DNA from: SIAJ01 sp036266155
GTDB lineage: Bacteria > Planctomycetota > Planctomycetia > Gemmatales > Gemmataceae
DNA: 33,100 bases
Reading direction: 5' to 3'
Assembly (NCBI GenBank): GCA_036266155.1
Contig: DATANR010000018.1
Span: 1-33,100, forward strand
Shown here: positions 7,607 to 17,900 of the stretch, piece after piece
Layout: each line of letters begins with the position of its first letter
Numbering within the stretch: the stretch's first letter is position 1
Program-made: the position numbers and the translations under genes
The notes under the pieces: generated by a model
Told to the model about the DNA's origin: nothing
The model's database searches: none
Seen by the model: the letters and a program-made list of their open reading frames with translations, nothing else

Positions 7607-8908
7607 ATGCGGACGTGGGCAGCGCTGATCGCCTTCGCCATTCCAACAGGCATGGCTCTCGCCGACGAGCCCGCGGCCAAGGTCGGCAAACCATCGCCGC
7701 CGCTCCCGGTAGGCGTGGACACGTTCGTTCAATTCGCGGTGCAGAAGAACCCCCGGCTCGTGCGTGCCACGCTCGCCATTGACGCGGCTAAGGGTCGGCA
7801 GGTGCAAGCGGGCCTCTATCCGAATCCGGTGCTCGCCGTTCTGGCCGACGAGCTGGGCGACCGCACCGCGAAGGACGGCATCTTCAGCGCGCAGGTTTCT
7901 CAGGAAATAGTCCTCGGCCGCAAGCTGCGACTCAGCCAGGCGGTCGTCGCGCACGAGATCGATCAGGCGACGCTCGCTCTCCTCGCCGAACGATATGCGT
8001 TGATCGGCACGGTGCGGGCCAACTTCTATGAGGTCCTCGCCCTCCAACGTCGCGCGGCGATCCTGGCGGACGTCGTCAAACTGGCCGAAGCGGCGGCGGC
8101 GCAGGGACAAAAGAACTTTGACGCCAAGCAAGTCTCGCGGCTCGACGTCATTCAACTCGAAGTGGAACTCGAACGCTTCCGGGCCGAGGCTGACGCGGTC
8201 GAGCGCGAATTGCCGGCCGCGTATCGTCGCCTCGCGGCCGTGGTCGGCGACCCACGGCTAGCGATCGTGCCGTTGGCAGGGTCGCTCGAAGCCGAATTGC
8301 CGGAGTACGATCAGGACAAGACGCGCGAGGTCGTCCTCGCCACGCATCCGGAAGTCCGGGCGGCCAAGGTCGGCATCGAAAAAGCTCAAGCGACCTATCG
8401 CCGTGCGGAAGCGGAGCCGATCCCGAACGTCACGATCGTCGGCGGCTACGTCCGACAGTACGAAACGCGGTCGCACGACGGCCGTGTCGGCGTGAGCATC
8501 CCTCTGCCGACGTTCAATCGCAATCAAGGCAACGTCAGCGCGGCACTCGCCGAGGTCGGCATGGCGATGCAAGACGTCGCTCGTGCGGAAAACGTGCTCG
8601 CGGAACAGGTGGCGACGGCATTTCGCACCTACAGCGGTAGCAAGCAGCGGGCCGAGCGCTATAGGACCGCGATCGTGCCGCGTGCCGCGGAGACCTACCG
8701 ATTGTCGATCGAGGGCTTCAAGGGCGGGCAGTTCGAGTATCTGCGCGTGCTTCAGGCCCAGCGAGCGGTCGCCGAGGCGCGGCTCGAATTCAACAAGTCG
8801 CTCGGCGAAGCCTGGCGCGCTGCGGGTGAGATTTCCGGGTACTTGCTCGAAGAAAGCTGGCCTGCAATTATTCCCCCGAAGACAGAGCGGCGAGCGGAGC
8901 CGCGTTAG
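7607..8908 (+). CDS. TolC/CusC-like outer membrane efflux protein
   Basis: About 433 residues. A signal peptide (MRTWAALIAFAIPTGMALA) precedes two homologous halves rich in long amphipathic helices, as in the OEP family: the first around LRLSQAVVAHEIDQATLAL and AAAQGQKNFDAKQVSRLDV, the second around YRLSIEGFKGGQFEYLRVL. The phrase VSIPLPTFNRNQGN is the usual inter-repeat beta segment of the CzcC/CusC group. It forms the outer membrane channel of the efflux complex encoded downstream. GGAGG at 7591 supports either ATG 7607 or GTG 7604. The open frame reaches further upstream to 7484 but crosses the terminator repeat, so a longer form is unlikely. Confidence 0.9.
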   Translation: MRTWAALIAFAIPTGMALADEPAAKVGKPSPPLPVGVDTFVQFAVQKNPRLVRATLAIDAAKGRQVQAGLYPNPVLAVLADELGDRTAKDGIFSAQVSQEIVLGRKLRLSQAVVAHEIDQATLALLAERYALIGTVRANFYEVLALQRRAAILADVVKLAEAAAAQGQKNFDAKQVSRLDVIQLEVELERFRAEADAVERELPAAYRRLAAVVGDPRLAIVPLAGSLEAELPEYDQDKTREVVLATHPEVRAAKVGIEKAQATYRRAEAEPIPNVTIVGGYVRQYETRSHDGRVGVSIPLPTFNRNQGNVSAALAEVGMAMQDVARAENVLAEQVATAFRTYSGSKQRAERYRTAIVPRAAETYRLSIEGFKGGQFEYLRVLQAQRAVAEARLEFNKSLGEAWRAAGEISGYLLEESWPAIIPPKTERRAEPR

Positions 8909-8959
8909 CGGCCCGATAACGACAGCATCGGGTCCCGGCGCGCCGGGACTCCGCTCGCC
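8889..8959. repeat. Structured element overlapping the tolC-like stop codon
   Basis: GGCGAGCGGAG (8889-8899) pairs with CTCCGCTCGCC (8949-8959). Inside sit CGTTA/TAACG (8903-8907 with 8917-8921) and a perfect 18-base palindrome, GTCCCGGCGCGCCGGGAC (8932-8949). The stop codon of the outer membrane protein (8906-8908) lies within the loop. Such a hairpin could stabilise or attenuate the operon message between the first and second genes, or be a REP-like repeat. Confidence 0.6.
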
Positions 8960-8991
8960 TTCGCGCAACTTCAATTGACGCGGCGCACCGG

Positions 8992-9435
8992 ATGGCGATA
9001 ATGCCGTTGATGATTCGCAAGCTGCTGAATCTGATCATCTGCCTGCTAGTGCTCGCACCGCAGCAAATCTGCACGTGCGGCGCCGGCGAATCTACTTGCA
9101 CGAATGCCGCGTGCCCGCTCGCTCAACCCATTTGTCCGTGCGATCATCACCACGATGATGGATTGGTCGACGCGGACGATGACGACGACCTGCCAATCGC
9201 TCCGCTGCACAAACATCGCGACCCGCATCAACCCGGCTGCCCGGCAGTGAGCGTCGACGTCCGTTGGACCACGCCACGATCAACGATCGTTCACGTCGAG
9301 TTGATTGACGCGGGCGCCGTCGCCGAAGCCATCGACATTTACCTAACTCCGCGTGCATCGAAACCCGAGCAGCCATCTGTGCTCGGTCCGCCGCACGTCC
9401 CCATCTTCCTTTCACTCCTCGTGCTGCGCAACTAG
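8992..9435 (+). CDS. Cys/His/Asp-rich small exported protein in efflux operon
   Basis: 147 residues. An N-terminal hydrophobic segment (LLNLIICLLVLAPQQI) looks like a signal or anchor. It is followed by a metal-ligand-rich stretch with CTCGAG, STCTNAACPL and PICPCDHHHDD, then a run of Asp and a second His cluster (HKHRDPHQPGC). The rest is predicted soluble and contains no known domain. In frame ATGs at 9001 and 9010 are alternatives; no strong ribosome binding site marks any of them. Its place between the channel and adaptor genes suggests a periplasmic metal chaperone or sensor for the pump. Function is inferred from composition and context only. Confidence 0.65.
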   Translation: MAIMPLMIRKLLNLIICLLVLAPQQICTCGAGESTCTNAACPLAQPICPCDHHHDDGLVDADDDDDLPIAPLHKHRDPHQPGCPAVSVDVRWTTPRSTIVHVELIDAGAVAEAIDIYLTPRASKPEQPSVLGPPHVPIFLSLLVLRN

Positions 9436-9536
9436 CCTGCCCACTTCGGGAATTTCTTCCACACAATCGCTTCCCATTGGCTGAAGGACCACGACCGTAT
9501 GGTCGCGCCGTCCGGCTCCTGACCCGCGAGGGGGAC

Positions 9537-10919
9537 ATGGCTACGCGCCGTTTCATTTCGACGATCGCGACACTGGCGATCGTCGGCGCCGTCGGCGTCG
9601 CCGCGTTTAAGACGCGCGACCGCTGGCTGCCGCTCGCCTTTCCAACGAAGGTCGCGGCCAAGACCGAAGACGGCCACGGCGGCGACGAGCACGCAGGTCA
9701 CGACCATGCGCACGGCGAGCGCGTCAAGTTGTCGCCGCAAGCGCAGGCCAACTTGAACCTCGACGTCGATGCGCTCGTGCCCGAGACCTACTGGCGCAGC
9801 GTGTTGATCCCCGGCGTCGTCGTTGATCGACCGGGCGAGAGCGATCGCGGCGTGACGTCTCGCGTCGCCGGCCTCATCACCGACATCCGCGCGCGGCCGG
9901 GCGACACGGTCAAAGCCGGCGACCCGCTGTTCAGCATGCAGCTCGTCAGCGAGTTCATCCAAAGTGCGCAGACCGAATTGGCCAAGGCGGCCAAGGAACA
10001 TCAGTTCGCCATTGCCAAGCGTGATCGCACCGAGAACCTGGTCAAGATCGGCACGTCCGCAGGCTCCGAATTGGTGGAGGCCGAGAATCAGGTCAAGCGG
10101 ACGGCGGCGCTTGTGCTGAACTTTCGCCGGCAATTGCAGGTGTTTGGCCTCGCGCCCGATCAGGTGGACAAGATCGAGAACGGCGAGATCGTCACCGAAG
10201 TGACCGTGACGGTGCCGGCGCGAACGACGCCCACACCCAAAGCGGAGGCTCTTTACGAAGTTCAGGAACTCAAGGTCCAGCTCGGCGAACAGGTGCAGTC
10301 GGGCCAGATCTTGTGCCTGCTGGCCAATCACCAGAAGCTCTTCGTCGAAGGGCGGGCGTTCAAGTCGGAGGCGACTGCTCTAGCCAAGGCGGCCGAGCAA
10401 GCCGTGCCGATCAAGGCCGACTTCGCGGATGAGACGATCGGCGAGTGGCCCGCCATCGAGCCACTGTCGATCCACCACCTGTCGAATCAGGTCGACCCCA
10501 CGACGCGGACGTTCGCGTTCTTTCTGCCCCTGGAAAACCAGTCGCGGACGTTCGCCAAGGACGGCCGCACGTTCTTCCTGTGGCGCTATCGGCCCGGTCA
10601 GCGCGTGCGGTTAAAAGTCCCGGTTGAGAAACTCGGCGACGACGTGTTCGTATTGCCAGCCGGCGCCGTCGTTCGCGAAGGGGCTGAAGCCTTCGTGTTC
10701 CGTCAGAACGGCGACTTCTTCGAACGCAAGCCGGTTCATGTGCTTTATGAGGATCGCACCGAAGTCGTCGTCGCGAACGACGGCAGCATCGCGGCCGGAT
10801 CGTTTGTCGTGCGTAATCACGCGGCGGCGATCAACCGAGCGATCAAGACCGCGGCGGGCGGCGGGGGCGGCGGGGGCCATGAGGGCCACGATCACGCCGG
10901 TCACTCCCACGACCACTAA
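9537..10919 (+). CDS. RND efflux periplasmic adaptor, CusB/CzcB-like, His-rich
   Basis: 460 residues. A membrane-anchoring N-terminus (FISTIATLAIVGAVGVAAF) leads into a His cluster at 47-59 (HGGDEHAGHDHAHG). The barrel-sandwich half-motif is RVAGLITDIRARPGDTVKAG, followed by a helical hairpin (residues about 145-200), the second half-motif (VQELKVQLGEQVQSGQILCL), and beta-barrel and membrane-proximal domains (VFVLPAGAVVREG). The C-terminus ends in Gly-rich then HEGHDHAGHSHDH, a second likely metal-binding tail. GAGGGGGAC five bases before ATG fixes the start; a longer frame from 9477 has none. It bridges the RND pump and the outer membrane channel and may hand metal to the pump. Confidence 0.92.
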   Translation: MATRRFISTIATLAIVGAVGVAAFKTRDRWLPLAFPTKVAAKTEDGHGGDEHAGHDHAHGERVKLSPQAQANLNLDVDALVPETYWRSVLIPGVVVDRPGESDRGVTSRVAGLITDIRARPGDTVKAGDPLFSMQLVSEFIQSAQTELAKAAKEHQFAIAKRDRTENLVKIGTSAGSELVEAENQVKRTAALVLNFRRQLQVFGLAPDQVDKIENGEIVTEVTVTVPARTTPTPKAEALYEVQELKVQLGEQVQSGQILCLLANHQKLFVEGRAFKSEATALAKAAEQAVPIKADFADETIGEWPAIEPLSIHHLSNQVDPTTRTFAFFLPLENQSRTFAKDGRTFFLWRYRPGQRVRLKVPVEKLGDDVFVLPAGAVVREGAEAFVFRQNGDFFERKPVHVLYEDRTEVVVANDGSIAAGSFVVRNHAAAINRAIKTAAGGGGGGGHEGHDHAGHSHDH

Positions 10920-10933
10920 CGGGATCGCCGCAC

Positions 10934-13900
10934 ATGCTCAACGTCATCATCAAGTTCTCTCTTCACCATCGGCCGCTGGTCGTGATCGCCAGTCTCGTGG
11001 TGCTGCTCTACGGCGGCTACGTGGCGACGACGCTGCCGATCGACGTTTTCCCCGATCTCGATCGGCCGCGCGTCAATGTGATGACCGAATGTCCCGGTCT
11101 CGCGCCCGAGGAAGTCGAGACGCTCGTCACGTATCCACTCGAATCGTCGCTGCTGGGGGCGACCGGCGTCGAGGGCGTGCGCACGCAGTCGGGCTTCGGG
11201 CTGTCGGTGGTCACCGTCGAGTTCAACTGGAACACTGACATCCGGGTCGCACGGCAAGTCGTGCAAGAACGACTCGCGACCGTCGCCGCCGATCTGCCCG
11301 AGAATGTGCGACCGCAGATGGCCCCGGTCAGCTCCATCCTCGGCCAGATCATGATTGCGGGGTTCCGCCGGCAAGCCGGGCCCAACGGTGGGGACCTCAC
11401 GGCCGTGCCCGGCACAACTTATTACGCCGAACGCGTGATGCGCGACGGCAAGCCGGCGCTTTATGCGTGGAAGCCGACCGATCGCCGCAACCCGGCCGCG
11501 TGGCAAGCGATCCCAATTGTGGACGTCGTTTGGTCCAACCTGTCGCCGGACGGCGAACAACGCGTGCGCGCGACGATTGGGACCCAGGCGCACGACGTCG
11601 CGTTTCCATCGGAGCTACAACGGCAACTCGCGTTGCGGACCCTTGCCGACTGGGTCGTCCGACCGCGGCTCTTGAAGATTTCGGGCGTATCGCAAGTCGT
11701 CGTAATGGGCGGCGGCCGAAAGCAGTATCAAGTGCTGGTCGATCCGCCGGCGCTCGCGGAATACGGCGTCACACTGCAAGAGGTCGAGGCGGCGCTCAAG
11801 GCGAACAACGTCAACTTCACCGGCGGCTATTCGGTGGAGGGCGGCGTCGAGAAACCGATCCGCGTCATCGGTCGGCTCGGCCCGCGGCACGAGCACGTCG
11901 TCCAGGATTTGAAGCAGATTCCGATCAAGGCCACGGCACATCGGACGATCCTGCTCCAACAGGTCGCCCACGTCGTCGAGGGGCCGCAATTGAAGCGCGG
12001 CGACGCGAGCATCAACGGTTCGCCCGGCGTGGCGTTGACGATCACGAAGCAACCGCATGTCGATACGCGCGCTTTGACCGAGTCGATCCAGTCGGCCCTC
12101 AAGGACGTCGAGCCCTCTCTTCCGGCCGACGTGGTCGTCGAATCCAACGTGTTTCAGATGCGCAATTTCATCGACCGCGGAGTGTCCAACGTTGCCGAGG
12201 CCCTGGTCGTCGGGGCCATCCTTGTGCTGATCGTCCTCTTCCTGTTCCTGTTCAACTTCCGGACCACGTTCATTTCGCTCACGGCGATCCCGTTATCGCT
12301 GGCGGTGACGACCATTGTCTTCAAGATGGTTGGCGCAATCACCGGTGTCGAGTTGTCCATCAATGTGATGACGCTCGGCGGCATTGCCGTCGCGATGGGC
12401 GAACTGGTCGACGATGCGATCGTCGACGTGGAGAACATCTTCCGTCGTTTGCGTGAGAACAACCGACTCGCCCGGCCGCGTTCGCCCTTGCGCGTCGTTT
12501 ACGAAGCGAGCGCCGAGGTGCGGACGGCCATCGTGTTCGGCACGGCGGTCGTGATCCTCGTGTTCTTGCCGCTCTTCGCGCTCTCGGGAATCGAGGGCCG
12601 GCTCTTCACGCCGCTCGGCATCGCGTACATCGTGTCGATCCTCGCGTCGCTCGCCGTGTCGCTGACGGTGACGCCGGCGCTCTCGTACTATTTGCTCGCA
12701 CATTCGTCGGCCGTTCGCGTCGAACGGGATAGCTTCCTCGTTCGTGGGCTCAAGTGGACGGCGGCCGTGCTCGTTCGATTCAGCATGCGCAGGGCGCCGC
12801 TGCTGTTGCTGTTGACCTGGATCGTGGTCGTCTATTGCGGCTGGCGGTTGACGACGATCGGCGCCGATTTCCTGCCGCCTTTCGATGAAGGGAGCGTACA
12901 GGTGAATGTGACGCTGCCGCCCGGCTCGTCGCTCGACGCTTCCAACCAGGCTGCCCGTGCCGTGGATCGGCGACTCGTGGAACTGCAGAAGTCGCCAGCG
13001 AACCCGAACGGCGAAGTCCTCGCGTTCCTGCGACGCACCGGGCGGGCGGAGATGGACGAGCATGCGGAGCCGCCGAACCAGAACGAGTATGTCGTCGCCA
13101 TCAACCCGGCGAGCGGCAAGTCGCGCCAGGAAGTGATCGCCGTGTTGCAATTGGCCGCACAGGAGTCAGTCCCCGGCGCCGACGTTGAAGTCGAGCAGCC
13201 GCTGGCGCATCTCATCAGTCACGTCGTCTCGGGATCGACGGCCCAAATCGCCATCAAGCTTTATGGCGACGATCTCGACGTTCTGGAGAAAGTCGCCAAT
13301 GAGATCAAGTCGGCCATCGCTCAGGTCAAAGGCATCAGCTCGCTGGCGGTCGAGGCGATCCGCAAGGTCGACGAGGTGCATGTGAAATTGCGGCCCGATG
13401 CGCTCGCCTTTTACGGAGTCGATCGCGCCTACGTCGGCAACTTCGTACAGACAGCGCTCAATGGCCAGATTGTGTCACAGGTCATCGAAGGACAACGCCG
13501 TTTCGACTTGCTCGTGCGCCTCGAAGAGCCTTACCGGGCGGACGTCGCTAACCTGGGCCGGCTGCGGCTCGACCTGCCGAACGGACGCGGCCAGGTGATG
13601 CTGCAAGACCTCGCCGACGTCACGCCGCTGACTGGCGGCGACGCGGGCGCCAATCTCGTCAAGCGTGAGAACGTGCGCCGCCGCATCGTGATTCGGTGCA
13701 ACGCGCTCGGCCGCGATCTTCAAGGAGTCGTGACCGACATTCGGAAGAACATCGACGACAAGGTTCACCTCCCCGAAGGCTACTTCGTCGAGTATGGCGG
13801 CCAGTTCGAGAGCCAGCGCCGGGCGACTCGGCTCATCGGTGTCCTCGCCTGCGGGTCCGTGTTGGGGATGTTCTTCGTGCTGACGATGCTGTTTCCGTCG

Positions 13901-14383
13901 GCTCGGATCGTCTTGCAAATCCTGAACGCGATCCCCACCGCGTTCATCGGCGGCGTGCTCGCACTCGTCATCACCGGACAAACGCTGACGGTCGCGAGCC
14001 TCGTCGGCTTCATCTCGCTCGGCGGCATCGCGGTGCGCAACGGCATCTTGCTCGTGACGCATTACATCCACCTCATGAAGTCCGAAGGCGAGGGCTTCAC
14101 GGAGCAAATGGTCCTGCGCGGCAGCCTTGAACGCCTGTCGCCCGTACTGATGACAGCCCTGACGGCAGGCATCGGCCTCGTGCCGCTCGTGTGGGCCGGC
14201 CACGAGCCGGGGCGCGAGATTCTCTACCCCGTGGCCACCGTAATTTTGGGTGGGCTGATCACCTCGACCTTCTGCGAGTTCTTGATTCACCCCGGCATCT
14301 TCTGGCACTTCAGCGGCAAGGCCGCGGTTGCCAGGCGGCATGCCGGAGATGCGGCTGACGATTTGGATGAGCGAACGAATTGA
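10934..14383 (+). CDS. Heavy-metal efflux RND pump, CusA/CzcA family, with insertion
   Basis: 1149 residues, against about 1020-1070 usual for the HME-RND family. The first helix (LVVIASLVVLLYGGYVATTL), the periplasmic opening TLPIDVFPDLDRPRVNV and the HME-typical RTLADWVVRPRLL are all present. The proton-relay helix reads GELVDDAIVDVENI, with D493, D494, D498 and E500. Twelve membrane helices are expected in two groups (about 415-590 and 955-1110). An extra segment at about 145-228, between QIMIAGF and LQRQLALRTLADW, is rich in aromatic and charged residues and is the source of the added length. The pump exports divalent or monovalent metal; specificity cannot be read here. It begins 15 bases after the adaptor. 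Confidence 0.95.
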   Translation: MLNVIIKFSLHHRPLVVIASLVVLLYGGYVATTLPIDVFPDLDRPRVNVMTECPGLAPEEVETLVTYPLESSLLGATGVEGVRTQSGFGLSVVTVEFNWNTDIRVARQVVQERLATVAADLPENVRPQMAPVSSILGQIMIAGFRRQAGPNGGDLTAVPGTTYYAERVMRDGKPALYAWKPTDRRNPAAWQAIPIVDVVWSNLSPDGEQRVRATIGTQAHDVAFPSELQRQLALRTLADWVVRPRLLKISGVSQVVVMGGGRKQYQVLVDPPALAEYGVTLQEVEAALKANNVNFTGGYSVEGGVEKPIRVIGRLGPRHEHVVQDLKQIPIKATAHRTILLQQVAHVVEGPQLKRGDASINGSPGVALTITKQPHVDTRALTESIQSALKDVEPSLPADVVVESNVFQMRNFIDRGVSNVAEALVVGAILVLIVLFLFLFNFRTTFISLTAIPLSLAVTTIVFKMVGAITGVELSINVMTLGGIAVAMGELVDDAIVDVENIFRRLRENNRLARPRSPLRVVYEASAEVRTAIVFGTAVVILVFLPLFALSGIEGRLFTPLGIAYIVSILASLAVSLTVTPALSYYLLAHSSAVRVERDSFLVRGLKWTAAVLVRFSMRRAPLLLLLTWIVVVYCGWRLTTIGADFLPPFDEGSVQVNVTLPPGSSLDASNQAARAVDRRLVELQKSPANPNGEVLAFLRRTGRAEMDEHAEPPNQNEYVVAINPASGKSRQEVIAVLQLAAQESVPGADVEVEQPLAHLISHVVSGSTAQIAIKLYGDDLDVLEKVANEIKSAIAQVKGISSLAVEAIRKVDEVHVKLRPDALAFYGVDRAYVGNFVQTALNGQIVSQVIEGQRRFDLLVRLEEPYRADVANLGRLRLDLPNGRGQVMLQDLADVTPLTGGDAGANLVKRENVRRRIVIRCNALGRDLQGVVTDIRKNIDDKVHLPEGYFVEYGGQFESQRRATRLIGVLACGSVLGMFFVLTMLFPSARIVLQILNAIPTAFIGGVLALVITGQTLTVASLVGFISLGGIAVRNGILLVTHYIHLMKSEGEGFTEQMVLRGSLERLSPVLMTALTAGIGLVPLVWAGHEPGREILYPVATVILGGLITSTFCEFLIHPGIFWHFSGKAAVARRHAGDAADDLDERTN

Positions 14384-14412
14384 CGACGATCCCTTTACCC
14401 TTGGAGGACGAG

Positions 14413-14844
14413 ATGCGAACGACAATGATGTTGGTGGCCACGTTTGCCGTGTTTGGCCTGTGGTTTAACGGCACGGCCAATGCCGAAGAACACGTCGGCC
14501 CGCACAAGGGCACGATCGTCGAATGGGGCGATGAGGAATACCACCTCGAACTCGTGACCGACGCGAAGGCCGGCACAGCGACGATCTACGTCTACGGCGG
14601 CGAAGAGGATTTGAAGAAAGGGACGGCCAAGCCGATCGACGCCAAGGCGCTGATCATGGCGCTCAAGACGAAGCCGGCGACGACGGTGAAATTCGACGCG
14701 AAGCCAACCAAGGATGATCCTGCGGGCAAGGCGTCGCAGTTCGTCGCGAAGAATGACGTCTTCGCCATAGAGATGAAGCTCGAAGGCACTGTGAGCGGCA
14801 AGGTCGGCACGAAGCCCTACTCAGGGGACTTCAAGCAGAAGTGA
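14413..14844 (+). CDS. Small secreted protein of the metal efflux operon
   Basis: 143 residues with a signal peptide (MRTTMMLVATFAVFGLWFNG, cut after ANA). The mature start EEHVGPHKGTIVEWGDEEYH resembles the short 'GPHGG-ELG---YHAEL' modules found next to or inside CzcB-type adaptors; the remainder is a beta-rich domain with TIYVYGGEE and alternating Lys/Ala. GGAGG with a five-base gap marks ATG 14413, which is 30 bases after the RND pump stop; a frame from 14380 would overlap that stop. It is probably a periplasmic accessory factor for metal handling. The similarity is from memory and modest. Confidence 0.7.
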   Translation: MRTTMMLVATFAVFGLWFNGTANAEEHVGPHKGTIVEWGDEEYHLELVTDAKAGTATIYVYGGEEDLKKGTAKPIDAKALIMALKTKPATTVKFDAKPTKDDPAGKASQFVAKNDVFAIEMKLEGTVSGKVGTKPYSGDFKQK

Positions 14845-14929
14845 TTCGGGCGATGAGTTCTTGGGTCTAGGTAATGGGCGCAACGCCAACGGTCGGGTAC
14901 ACTACCAATCACCTGCCCGGCCCGCCTGC

Positions 14930-17900
14930 ATGCCATTCATGAACTCGGCCCTCCTCCTTGCCGCCCTGATCGTCGGTGCTCCGCCGGAGCCGGACTATCT
15001 GCGCGACGTGAAGCCGCTCTTGCAAAAGAAGTGTGCCGCGTGTCATGGGGCGGTGCGTCAAAAGGCCGGGCTCCGGCTCGATGCGGCGCCACTCATATTG
15101 AAGGGCAACAAGCACGGCTCAGTCGTCGTGCCAGGCAAGCCTGAGGAATCGCTGCTCATCGAGATGATTGGCGGCGATTCGCCGCGCATGCCCCCCAAGG
15201 GCGAGGGCGAGCATCTCTCGGCCAAAGATTTCGAGATCGTCAAGGAATGGATCCGGCTCGGCGCCAAGATGCCCCACGAGCCGATCCCGCCGGGGCCGAA
15301 GGATCACTGGGCCTATCAACCGCCAACGCGACCTTCCGTTCCCGGCATGACCGGCGTCGGCAATCCGATCGACGCGTTTCTTGCAGTCGAACGCGAGAAA
15401 CACAAGGCCCCGACAAACCCGGAGGCCGATCGGCCGACGCTATTGCGGCGCGTCTACATCGACCTCATCGGCGTGCCGCCGACGCCGGACGAATTGCATG
15501 CCTTCTTGCAGGACACATCAACCGACGCTTATGAGAAAGTGGTCGATCGCCTGCTGCGTTCGCCGATGTATGGCGAGCGCTGGGGCCGGCACTGGATGGA
15601 CGTCTGGCGCTATTCCGATCCGTTCGGCCTCGGCGAGGAGTATCGCTACAGCCAGCGGCACATCTGGCGCTGGCGCGACTGGATCATCGAGTCGTTGAAT
15701 GCCGACAAGGGCTATGACCGCATGATCCTGGAAATGCTCGCGGCCGACGAGATCGCCCCCGCCGATCGCGATGCTTTGCGCGCGACCGGCTACCTGGCGC
15801 GCAACTGGTACAAATTCAATCGCACCGTTTGGCTGCAAGACACGGTCGAGTACACCGCCGCGGGATTCCTCGGCATCACGATGCGTTGTTGTCGATGCCA
15901 CGATCACAAGTACGACCCGATCAGTCAGCAAGACTACTATCGCTTCCGTGCCTTCTTTGAGCCGCATGACGTGCGCATTGACACGATGCCGGGTCAACCC
16001 GACATTCTCAAGGACGGCCTCGCGCGCGTATTTGATAGCAAGCCGAACGATCCGACATTCCTCTTCGCTCGCGGCGATGAGCGCATGCCGGACAAGTCGA
16101 AGACGCTGACTCCAGGAGTACCGGGCGTTCTCGGCGCCGATCCGGCGATTGCGGCCGTGACCTTCTCGGTGAAGGACTTTGCCGCGGCGCTTCCCGAAGC
16201 CGCCGCGGCGGCCCGGCGGGTCGCACGCAACGACATTGACGTGGCCGAGGCGGAGGTGAAACGAGCGAACGATGCCGTCGCCGCCGCGAAACGCAAGCTC
16301 GAGCAGATTGCGGCTGGGACGCAGCCCAAGGAGCCCGAGATCAAGGCGTTTCTACATGACACGTTCGCGAAGAAGAACGACGACCTTTGGAAAATAATCA
16401 GCGGCACGTGGGCCTGGGAAAATGGCAAGCTTGTGTGCAAGTTGCCGTCGACGTTTGCGACCGTGACCGCGAAGCAGAATCACCCAGCAGCGCTCATGGG
16501 CCGCATTCGCTTCAAGACGACCGGCGGCGGCGTCGGGTCCGTGGGGTTCAGCTACGATGTTGCCGGCAAGGACTTTCAGGCCGCCTACATCAACGCCGGC
16601 AAGACCTCGGCGGTGCGGCCGTTCCATCGCGTCAACGGTGCGGACACCTATCCCTCTGCGGGCGTCGTTCCGCATCCGGTGAATTTCAATGACGACGTAA
16701 CGCTCGACTTCGCGGTCCGTGGCAATCTGCTCAATGTGTGGGTGAACGGCAAACTGACGAGCGTCTATCGGCTGCCGATCGCACGCAAGCCGGGGACATT
16801 CACGATCTGGGCGCACGACGCAATGGTTGAATTTCACGAAGTGCGGCTGGCAGAATTGCCGGACGCGGTTGTGCTTGCCGACAAGCCCGGCGACATGCGG
16901 CCGTCGCCCATCGGCGTGCCGATCATTCTGACGAAGGGCGATGCCGAGAAACAGGTCAAGCAGGCCGAAGCGACCGTTGCACGAGCGATCGCTCGGCTCG
17001 CAATCGCTCTTGCCAGCGCCGACGGCGTGGAAGCTCGTGTCGCGGCCGATGCGCGCAAGCTCGCATCGGCTGCGGAGGCAACGTGGAAGCCGTTGGCGCT
17101 CGCGGCCGGTAAGGCAGAGCGCCGCGAGGCGGCATTGAAAGCTGCCGAGTCGCTGGTTGTGCTTGAACAGGCGACGCCGGTCGACATGGCCAAGGTGACG
17201 ACCGCCAAGAAGACCAAGGAAGCCGCCGACGCCGCGGCCGCGAAGGACGATCCAACGTACACGTCGCTGGTCAAAGTCGACCCGGCGACGAGCACCGGCC
17301 GACGGCTCGCACTCGCCAAATGGATCGCGGACGCGAAGAACCCGCTCACGGCTCGCGTGGCGGTCAATCACATCTGGATGCGGCACTTCGGAACGCCGCT
17401 CGTTCCCACGGTCGCCAACTTTGGTTTGAATGGCAAGCCGCCAACGCACCCGGAACTTCTGGATTGGCTGGCCGTCGAGTTCACGGAGTCCGGCTGGTCG
17501 ATGAGCCGTTTGCATCGGTTGATGGTGACGTCGCGGGCCTATCGGTTATCCTCGCGCACGCGGGAAAAGGCAGTGGATGTCGAAAACCGTTATTACGGCC
17601 GCATGAACCCGCGGCGAATGGAGGCCGAGGTTGTGCGCGACAGCTTGCTCGCCGTCGCCGGCCAACTCGATCACGCGATGGGTGGGCCGATTATTGATGA
17701 GAAGCTGGGCCAAACATCGCGACGGCGCAGCGTGTATTTCCGCTTCAACACGGAATACAAGATGCAGTTCCTCGACCAGTTCGATGCCGCAAGTCCAACC
17801 GAGTGTTATGAGCGTCGCGAAAGTGTGATTCCGCAGCAGGCGCTAGCGCTGCACAACAGTGTTATGGCGTTGAATTTGTCACGCGAATTGGCGCGGCAGA

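Noticed and set aside
13475..14425. 316-codon minus-strand frame within the RND pump
   Set aside because: Shadow frame; the pump frame shows conserved family motifs throughout.
16352..17515. 387-codon minus-strand frame within the PSCyt1-DUF1549-DUF1553 gene
   Set aside because: Arg-rich shadow of a real gene, no start signal or domain.
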